Source: Auxenochlorella pyrenoidosa
Taxonomy: Eukaryota; Chlorophyta; Trebouxiophyceae; Chlorellales; Chlorellaceae
Length of the DNA stretch: 45,206 bases
Reading direction: 5' to 3'
Assembly: GCA_001430745.1 (NCBI GenBank)
Contig: KQ482061.1
Location: 991,114 to 1,036,319 of the forward strand
A model generated the notes under the pieces. The model was not told where the DNA came from. It searched no databases and saw only the letters and a list, made by a program, of their open reading frames with translations. The position numbers and the translations under genes were made by a program. This document shows, piece by piece, positions 38,601 through 45,206 of the stretch (positions are counted from its first letter, which is position 1; every line of letters starts with the position of its first letter).

Positions 38601-41090
38601 GCTGCCACCAGTGCTGGTGTCTGTCAGGCTCACGGCGCACCCCGCCCCGCCCCCCACCTGCGCCGCGTGCAGCGGGATGCGTATCTTCTCCTCGCGCACC
38701 GGGTACACCTCCCCCGCCCAGCGCAGCTCCGAGGTGAAGGCCGCCTTCTGCGCCTGTGCCTCGGCCGCCAGCGAGGCCAGCTTGGACTGCGGGAGAGGTG
38801 GGACGCGGCGGGTGGGGCTGGGCTTGATGAAGTGTTGCACCAAGCGGATGCTTCCCACAGCATGTCCCTGCCCCTGCCCCGTCCCCGTTCCCGCCCCCCA
38901 GCCCTCCCCCACCACAGCCGCCCACCTGCAGGAGGTCGCTGCCGCCGCCACCGATGGACTCGAGCAGCGCGGCCGGGTCGGGAGCGGCGCCGCCCTTGCG
39001 GCTGATCTGGTACTGGCAGTACCTGCCAGGGGCGCCAGGAGGTGCAACTTGCTGTCAGGCTCACGACCGCCTCTGTGCCAGCCTCTCATTTCCCCTCATG
39101 TCAACGTGCCTCCCATCAAGCATGCAGCCGCCTCTGCCGCAGCGAAAAAACCCTGGCAGCATGAGGACATCCAGGGCAGAGATGTTCCAGCCACCCTGGG
39201 CTGCACAGGCGGAGCAGTCTCTAGCCCGCACGCCCCCTGGCTGCGGCCCCTGCTCGCCCAGCGGGCGTGGCGTGCCGCGCACCAGGCCCGCCCCCCTCAC
39301 CGTATGGTGGGCTCCACTTGGTCCAGGAAGTGCTTGCACACGCTCTGCTGCTCAAAGCTGCCCACCTTGGACAGCTCCTCAAACAGCTTCCTGCAGCGCC
39401 GGGCACGCGGCGGGGGAACGGCGAGGTGGAGGTGGCTCAAAGGCACGGGAGCTGAGGGGGCTTGCAAGGTTGGGGGCTGGAAAGCTGCCAGCCGCCGCAG
39501 CTGCCTTGGGGGATGCCGCATTGCATGCAGCCGCGCCTGGAAGCAGGCTGTGCAGCGGTCAGCAACCCACCAAACCTACAGCAAGCACGCCGACGTGCAC
39601 TGCAGCTTCAGGGGCACGCCCCTGCCGCGCTTGCACCGCCGGCGGGCCCTCCCCGGCGCCCACCTGGCCCTGAGGAAGCGCGCCAGCGCCCCCTCCCAGT
39701 CGCTCTCCTTCTCCAGCAGCACGCTGCCGGCCATCCACAGGGAGTAGGCCTCCGCCTCCAGCTGCGGGGCGGGGGTGGGGGCCAGCGCTGCCGTGAGGAG
39801 CAGAACCAAGCATCCGCTCACAGTGGTGGGTGGAAGGGACTGAGCACGTGACGGCTGCTTTCCTGCCAGCAACACTGCAGATCGCGGCTGCTGCGCTGCC
39901 GCAGCGACCTGCGGCGGCGAGAGCACACAGGCGGCAGGTCCCCTGGGCCAGCCCGCACCTGCGTGCGCGCGTCGCAGCGTGCCGTGGTCAGCGCCACCAG
40001 CTCGGCTGCATGCGAGGCAGCCTTGGAGAGGCGCCGCACCAGGTGCTGCCGCTTGGGCGCCACCTGCCGCCAGGGGAGGGCAGCAGCGGTGGGCGGTGCG
40101 CGCCGGCCAGCAGCAGCATGCGGCGGCAGGGACGCCAGAGGGCGCCCACCAGTGCCCAGGCAGTTCAGTGCCACCTTGCGAGACCTCTGCTGAAGCTCCC
40201 TCGAGTGCCGACAAATGCGCAAGTGGCGTCAACCACCCCGCCATCACCACGCCTCTGTGTCCCTGCCCATGTCACGTGTCTGTCTTGTGTTCATGCCGGT
40301 GTGCCCACACGGCACCCCACCCCATGCCCTCCCACCTGCTCCTGCTCCAGCTGGCTCTTCAGATCCATGGCATACGCCCAGGCCCGCTCAGCCTGGACCA
40401 GCGGGATGTGCAGGTGCCTGCGGCGACAGGCAGGGAGGCGCGGACGAGCTGCAAGCCGCTCAAACAAAGGGATGCCAGCAGATGCGGAACACGCAGTTGC
40501 GTGCCCGTGCCACTACAGCGGGCTGCGGCGGTGCAGGTGCTGCTTCAATGCAGTCATGGTGTCGGCAAAACCTTAGCATCAAAAAGCCTGCCCGTGCATG
40601 CACGCATGTGGAAACAAACGGCCTGCTGGGCAGGCATTGGGGAAGAACAGCTGGTAGAGGCGGCAGCGGCAGCAGGTTGGCCGCAGGCCAGCAGCCATTG
40701 GCAGGGCGTGCCCACCGCGATCCAGCCGGCCCACCAGGTCCCACCTGACATCCTTGACGCCCTCCGGCTCCAGCTTCTTCTTTTGGTAGCGCCCACGGCC
40801 GTGCAGGAAGCGGACGCTCTTGTAGATGCGGCGCAAGCGGCGGGAGCAGTACTGTCTGCAATCGGCATGTTGGGGACAACAGGTGAGCGACGCAATCGTG
40901 CTCAAAAGACCGTCGAGGAGCAGCGATGACACCAGTGCAGCACGGACGCTTGCCTGTAGCGCTGATAGTCACTGTGCTTGAGTCCGTGCAATCCCTGCGC
41001 ATCCTTGACGATGGCCAGCACCGGCAGCGAGAGCGTGGGCAGCTCGGGCGCTGGGGGTGGCCCCTGAGGCGCTGACTGCTCCACCTCCAT
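35684..41090 (-). CDS. SRP68: Signal recognition particle 68 kDa subunit (SRP68)
   Basis: SRP68 binds SRP RNA and, with SRP72, supports elongation arrest and co-translational targeting to the ER. Seventeen exons give 626 residues in phase: 40954-41090, 40745-40855, 40336-40417, 39959-40063, 39664-39761, 39301-39390, 38926-39022, 38658-38786, 38281-38431, 37898-37983, 37573-37698, 37269-37376, 36907-37028, 36462-36640, 36195-36291, 35943-36012, 35684-35776. The RNA-binding region shows HGLKHSDYQRYRQYC, SRRLRRIYKSVRFLHGRG and QAERAWAYAMDLK. TPR-like helices include VLLEKESDWEGALARFLRA and YVAHSYLAAEKLAEAAGLF. The SRP72-binding end is VRPIFLDTALNYIQ, and the last residues are FSRLFGGWGR. Introns 1 and 10 begin with GC. 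A 191-base gap separates it head-to-head from the next gene. Confidence 0.95.
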
Positions 41091-41281
41091 GCTGGCGATG
41101 ATCGCTGCACGAGTGCTACAGACCGCTGCAGACGCAATGGAGACCGCTGCGGTGCGTGCTGGCCCTGACAGCCTGGCGACCAGTTCTTTTCTCTCAGAAA
41201 CCCCAAATGTACACTGCAAGATCCGTTTCGAGGGCATTTCAGACCGCCTCCAAGCGCTGCGCCCGAGGGATTGTCACAGCC
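41091..41281. promoter_or_regulatory. Short bidirectional promoter between SRP68 and FrnE-like gene B
   Basis: Only 191 bases separate the two divergent start codons, so both genes must share this promoter space. No TATA box was recognised. Confidence 0.5.
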
Positions 41282-44068
41282 ATGGCCAAACAAAGCGTGA
41301 AAGGTGCGGGAAGGAGGCTTTGGTGGCTCCCATTTGTGTCTTGATCTCTGGGCTCATCAGTGTCAGCATATCAGCTGCAGCAGCCGCTGTAGGGCGACCT
41401 CCTTACACCCGCCGACAGACGCAGCACCTGCCCCAAGTCTCGAAGCCTCGTGTCGCATTAGTGTTATGCCCACAAAGCGCATCCCCAGCGTTGCATCTGC
41501 ATATGGCGTGAAGCCATGGTGGCTTCTGCAGCCCACCAGCCTGGGCATTCCAAGAAGCCGCGCTCCTGTCTCTGGTCATCGCCCCGCCTTGATGACGTCA
41601 GCTGCCTGCCCTGCCTGCGCTGCCTGTGCCTGCAGTGACCGTCTTCTCCGACCTGGCATGCCCCTGGTGGGTGCGACAAGCTGGCCAGTGCGCCCTGACA
41701 TTTCGCGCCAGTCCTAAATTTGGGCTGTTGCTGGGCAGGCTTGCCGCTGGCGCCGCGCTTAGGCCGTGTGCGGCGCATGCTGTTCTGAGCTGGGCTGGCC
41801 TGCCTGTGGCAGGTGCTACGTGGGGCTGAGGCGCCTGGACAAGGGGCTGGCAGCCATGCCTGAGGTGTCGGCAGAGAAGGAGTGGCACGCATACCTGCTG
41901 GACTGGAACGCTCCGCCGTTTGGTGAGCAATCGCCCGTGGAACAGTGGGCAGCCCCCTGTGTCGCAGGCTCCTGCTCGGCATGCCCCAGCCTGTCACTGC
42001 TTGGACTGCAGCCATGTGGCCAGCCGTCAAATGATCCTGGGTTTGCACTGCTCGCTGCTGGCTGGAGGTGGCCAATAGCCTCTGAGAGTTCTGGCCGCCG
42101 GCACAGCCGTCAGCAATTTCCCTCCCTCCCACCCTCCCTGGCGCCCACAGGCGAGCCCATCCTGGAAGCCTTGAAGAGAAAGTTTGGGCCGCAGGCGGGC
42201 GCGCTGATGCAACGCGTGGCAGGCGCTGGCCGAGGGGACGGCGCAGCCTTTGCCAACTGGGCGTGGCGGGCCAACACGGTCAAGGGTGGGCGCTGGCTGT
42301 GTGGGGGGCACTGTGTGGTGGAACGTTGAGTCCCAGCGTGGGCAAGAGCTGTGGGGCACTCGCCCTTCAGACGGCCGGGTATGAAGTGGCATGCCATGCA
42401 AGCCACAGCATGCGGCATGAGCCACTGGTTTGGGGCTTCACCTGTTGTTGGCAGAAGGCAACACAGGCGGAGCTCTCAATCTGCTGCCGGGCTGCCGCTG
42501 TGCAGGCCACGTGCTGGTGGCGCTTGCGCGGCGGCACGGCAAGAGCCACGAGGCCAACCAGGCGCTGTTTGTCAAGAGGCGAGTGCTTGCAACTGTGGGC
42601 TGCAATGGGAGCGCCGCCCTCTTTTGCAGCCAACACTCAGCTGGGTTGCGTGCACGCTCTGGCCCGCTGCACAGTGCAACCGCACCTTTGCGTTTGGTCC
42701 GCCCTCCACCCAGTCTGCCTCCTTGTCCCTGTGCCAGCGCCAGCAGGGCAGCGCTGCATGCGACACATGCAGGCTACATGGGGGCCCCCGCCTCACATCT
42801 GGTTTCTGCGGTGGGCCAAACGTACATTCTTCCCTCCTTCCCTCCCTGCCTCCCTGCCTCCCGGCCCTTGCTGCAGCTACGAGGAGGGCGCCAACATCAG
42901 CGATGCAGAGGTGCTCATGGAGGTGGGGCGGCAGCTGGGACTGCCAGAGCAGGAGCTGCAGTCGGCGCTAGGGTGAGCTGAGGGCGGGGGTCGGTGCCAG
43001 CCCTGCATGTGGTTTGGGCTCAGGGCCGTTGCGGGCGTTGCGCAAGGACCTGCCAATTGGCAGGCTACAGAGCGGCTCTGGCAGATTGTAGCCACCAAAT
43101 GGTGCATGGTGTGTTGCAGTATACAGCGTGCGCTGAGGTGCTCTTTGAAGGAGAGCGTGTCTCCACGCGGCACGCTTAGGGAGAGCGGCTGTCCACGCCC
43201 GGCACATTTCGGCGCTGGCAGCGCACGATTGCTACCCGACCTGTGGCCTGCGACCTGTTTCGCTGCCACCCTGGCGTGCCACTGCCTGGCAGGGGTGCCG
43301 AGCTGGATGCCGAGCTGCTCAAGGAGGTGGAGGTGGACGATGCGGTGGCCAAGTCGCAGTGAGTGCACCGCACAGCTGCCCCTGGGCAGGGCACAGTGAA
43401 GTGACTGTGGTGGCAGTGATCGAGGCCCGCTTGCCTGCTGATGCAAGGTGTGGATCAGCCAGGGGCTGCCCTACAAGGTGCCTCCAGCAGCGGTCTCTGC
43501 TTGGCTGGCAGGCCAGCATGAACGGCTTGGCAGCGTGCCCGGCCTGCTGCCTGTGCTGCCAGGGCCCGCGGCCCGCACTGGGGGATGGCTTCACAGAATA
43601 AAAGGAGCGATCGCAGCCGTGAGATCCCTGCTCCTCTCATCGCCTTGCAGGCTGCGGGTGTCGGGGGTGCCTTTCTTCCTCATACAGGCAGGGGACAGCA
43701 AGGCATATGCGCTCTCAGGCGAGTGCTCTGCGTGGTTGCCCCTCTCTGCATTTGTTGTGGGCTTGTCACCACCCCCTTGTTGTGCAGCCTCCAAGGCCTG
43801 CTGGTTGCAAGGCCTGGGCTTGGCATTGGAATGCATGCAACTCTACGCAGCTGTGACGAGCATGGCCTCAAGTTCCTGCCTCTCCCTGAGGGGCCCTGCA
43901 CTCCCTCCCTGACAAACCTGCCAAGCAGGTGCGCAGCCGCCGGAAGCCTTCCAGGAGGCTGTGCGGCGGGCACTGAAGGACGCGGGCAGCGGCGCGCCAG
44001 AGGCAGCAACAGGTGGCGGCGGCGGGGCTGCCAATGGGGGCGCGTGCACGCGCGACGGCTGCAATTGA
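41282..44068 (+). CDS. FrnE/DsbA-like thioredoxin-fold oxidoreductase (paralogue B, intact)
   Basis: Nine exons, 41282-41303, 41636-41666, 41813-41922, 42151-42285, 42506-42578, 42877-42972, 43293-43358, 43651-43718 and 43929-44068, give 246 residues. The short first exon MAKQSVK joins VTVFSDLACPW, and the next exon starts CYVGLRRLD, completing the CPWC active site across an intron. HAYLLDWNAPPFGEPILEALKRKFG, ANTV, GHVLVALARRHGKSHEANQALF, YEEGANISDAEVLMEVG, EVDDAVAKSQ and VSGVPFFLI (cis-Pro loop) follow the FrnE pattern. The C terminus is Gly/Ala-rich and ends CTRDGCN, adding two cysteines. No targeting signal is seen, so it is probably cytosolic. Two introns begin AG|GCGAGT. The shared intron positions show a common origin with paralogue A. 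Confidence 0.88.
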
Positions 44069-44129
44069 GCTTCTTAGGCTGAGCGGCGCTGCCCTCTCAT
44101 GTTGAGGTGCTTCAGTCATTCGCAGAGTT

Positions 44130-44134
44130 TGTAA
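44130..44134 (+). terminator. TGTAA polyadenylation-type signal
   Basis: It lies 62 bases after the stop of FrnE-like gene B. Confidence 0.5.
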
Positions 44135-44581
44135 ACGTGGCAAGTGCAGGTTGAGCAACAACTGGAGTCCTGCACACATGGAGAGCGGAGGGCCAAGCAG
44201 GGCAGCCAGGTCAGGCAGGCTTGGCAAGGTGTGCGCATGCATGGCCGCCTCATCAGGGCTGCAGGTGTGTTGCCCCAACGACAGCTCAGCCTAACAGAGC
44301 AAGGGCGCCACATGGCATACCTGTTTGAGAGGTATTAGCTTATCCACCTGAGCAGCTGGGTGCCAAGTCGGTGTAGTGTATAGCCCCAGTCATCTTGTGC
44401 GCATCACAGCCGCCTAGGGGCATTGCGGCGCTGGCCTCAGGCATTCTCTCGAGGGAGCGCAGCCACATAGCACTGCACTGCACTAGATGTGGCTGAAGTG
44501 GGCAGGCCCACCCGCCTGCAGGTGTAGCCAAAATCGCTGCGATGAGCGCTTGCCAGCCCGCTGCACCGTGTGCGAGCAGCC

Positions 44582-44585
44582 AAAA
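44582..44585 (-). terminator. Pol III T-run terminator of the permuted tRNA gene
   Basis: TTTT on the minus strand starts 7 bases after the end of the 5' half, where Pol III would stop after transcribing both permuted halves. Confidence 0.7.
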
Positions 44586-44591
44586 GGTGTT

Positions 44592-44670
44592 CTGCAGTCG
44601 ACCGCTCTACCACTGAGCTATAAGTCCAGAGCCAAGGACCCACCCGGGATCGAACCAGGGACCTGTCGAT
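44592..44670 (-). tRNA. Circularly permuted tRNA-Cys(GCA) gene
   Basis: On the minus strand the 3' half comes first (44670 down to 44635), then a 7-base spacer (44634-44628), then the 5' half (44627 down to 44592). Joined as 5' half plus 3' half, the 72 bases fold as a standard tRNA. The acceptor stem GGACTTA/TGGGTCC has 7 pairs, two of them G-U. The D arm is GCTC-AGTGGTA-GAGC. The anticodon stem GTCGA/TCGAC carries loop CTGCAGA with anticodon GCA. The variable loop is AGGTC and the T arm CCTGG-TTCGATC-CCGGG. The discriminator is T73, the cysteine identity base. Flanking GAAC and GTTC pair into a 4-bp helix at the two cut sites, like a splicing-endonuclease substrate. The B box therefore precedes the A box. 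A TTTT Pol III terminator follows at 44582-44585. Confidence 0.93.
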
Positions 44671-44717
44671 GAACTGTATGTATCGGCGGATGATGCCGCT
44701 GATGTCATGAGCACCGG

Positions 44718-44735
44718 TTTTTATAAATATATATT
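44718..44735 (-). promoter_or_regulatory. AT-rich TATA-like element upstream of the tRNA gene
   Basis: An isolated AT-rich block (TATATATTTATAAAA on the minus strand) lies about 50-65 bases upstream of the tRNA 3' half in otherwise GC-rich DNA. It may help position Pol III, because the internal A and B boxes are in the wrong order. Confidence 0.45.
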
Positions 44736-44770
44736 GGAACCACGTTTTTCGACGTGTTAAAAAATTGAGG

Positions 44771-45206
44771 ATGCACCTTGACCGCCCCTGCCTCTGCGGC
44801 GCCAGCTCTGCCCGCCCCGACCGCCATCACCACTTCTGGGCCTGCCCTGTGGCCCAGGCCGTCATCACCGACATCCACGCAGCCATGAGCGTCGCCGCTG
44901 CTCCCTCCCCTCGCCCTCCCGCCCTCACCTGCCCCGCCATCTGGCTGGCCTGCACCCCGCCGGGCCTCCACCCCGGTGTCTGGGGGGTCGTCTGCTTGGC
45001 GGCAGCGGAGGCCATGGACTGCGGCCGCCGCAGCCTAGCGGCAGCTCAGCTGCGGCAGGAGCGGCTGGCGGCCGCAGCCGCCACCTCGACACAACCTCGC
45101 TACTCCCAGCTCACCCTCGACGCCTTCCTTCGCCAGCCCGTCCCCGACGGCAGCCCGGGCGGGTCTGATGCCCCGCCCCCCCCACCGGAGGTGCCGACGC
45201 CGGCGG
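44771..45206 (+). mobile_element. LINE-like retrotransposon ORF, 3' part with reverse-transcriptase-linked zinc motif (partial)
   Basis: An open frame from the ATG at 44771 runs off the right edge (145 codons visible). It opens with MHLDRPCLCGASSARPDRHH, followed directly by HFWACPVAQAV. This C-x-C...H-H-x-x-x-C arrangement is typical of the zinc-binding region after the reverse transcriptase in plant and algal non-LTR elements (zf-RVT). Then come Ala/Arg-rich helices, YSQLTLDAFLRQPVP, which resembles a PCNA-interacting QxxLxxF box, and a proline-rich stretch. The polymerase domain is absent upstream, where tRNA sequence begins, so this is a 5'-truncated copy or a domesticated fragment. Confidence 0.6.

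Larger units (their letters stand above)
44069..44591. other. Intergenic between FrnE-like gene B and the tRNA gene
   Basis: It holds the gene B 3' UTR with TGTAA at 44130-44134 and then about 450 bases with no recognised gene. Confidence 0.45.

Noticed and set aside
36688..38925. 745-codon open frame on the minus strand
   Set aside because: It runs through several SRP68 exons and their introns in one frame. The spliced SRP68 model explains the conserved parts, and the rest is compositional.
43440..43600. Open stretch VWISQGLPYKV following exon 7 of FrnE-like gene B
   Set aside because: Joining exon 7 directly to 43651 restores the conserved AKSQ-LRVSGVPFF motif in phase, so this stretch is intronic.

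Overview
The window looks like nuclear DNA of a green alga, most likely a Chlorella-like trebouxiophyte. It is very GC-rich, its genes are split by many short introns with tidy GT/GC...AG ends, TGTAA polyadenylation-type signals follow several genes, and the proteins are plant-type (glutamine synthetase, CDC48, an FVE/MSI4-type WD40 protein, a plastid-style DUF3110 protein, SRP68). No bacterial operon structure is seen. An 854-base run of N (12780-13633) lies wholly inside one CDC48 intron.

Layout, left to right: an orphan exon of a SulP-type anion transporter (171-313, -) abuts the N-terminal half of a mitochondrial-type malic enzyme (604-3033, -); a small membrane protein (4084-4836, +); cytosolic-type glutamine synthetase (5640-8742, +); CDC48/p97 AAA ATPase (9433-17261, +); a DUF3110 protein with a likely plastid transit peptide (18463-20660, -); an FVE/MSI4-like histone-binding WD40 protein (21081-25410, +) whose longest intron carries two C/D-box snoRNA-like genes; a DUF819 membrane protein (25967-28208, +); a small secreted cysteine-rich peptide with cystine-knot spacing (28561-29059, -); an alpha/beta hydrolase (29719-31070, +); a FrnE/DsbA-like protein gene interrupted by one TGA codon (31251-32908, -); two unrecognised proteins (33113-34241 and 34650-35443, +); SRP68 (35684-41090, -); an intact FrnE/DsbA-like paralogue (41282-44068, +); a circularly permuted tRNA-Cys(GCA) gene (44592-44670, -); and the 3' part of a LINE-like reverse-transcriptase ORF running off the window (44771-45206, +).

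The genes are mostly unrelated housekeeping functions placed head-to-head or tail-to-tail, as is usual in compact algal genomes; I see no metabolic cluster. The most notable items are the permuted tRNA gene (its 3' half is encoded before its 5' half), the intronic snoRNA pair whose guides match neighbouring stretches of 25S rRNA as I recall them, the single-stop FrnE paralogue, an unusually high share of GC-AG introns (about 10 of about 97 by my count), and the abrupt malic enzyme/SulP junction. Exon boundaries were worked out by eye from frame continuity, splice signals and family similarity; no alignment or search was run.
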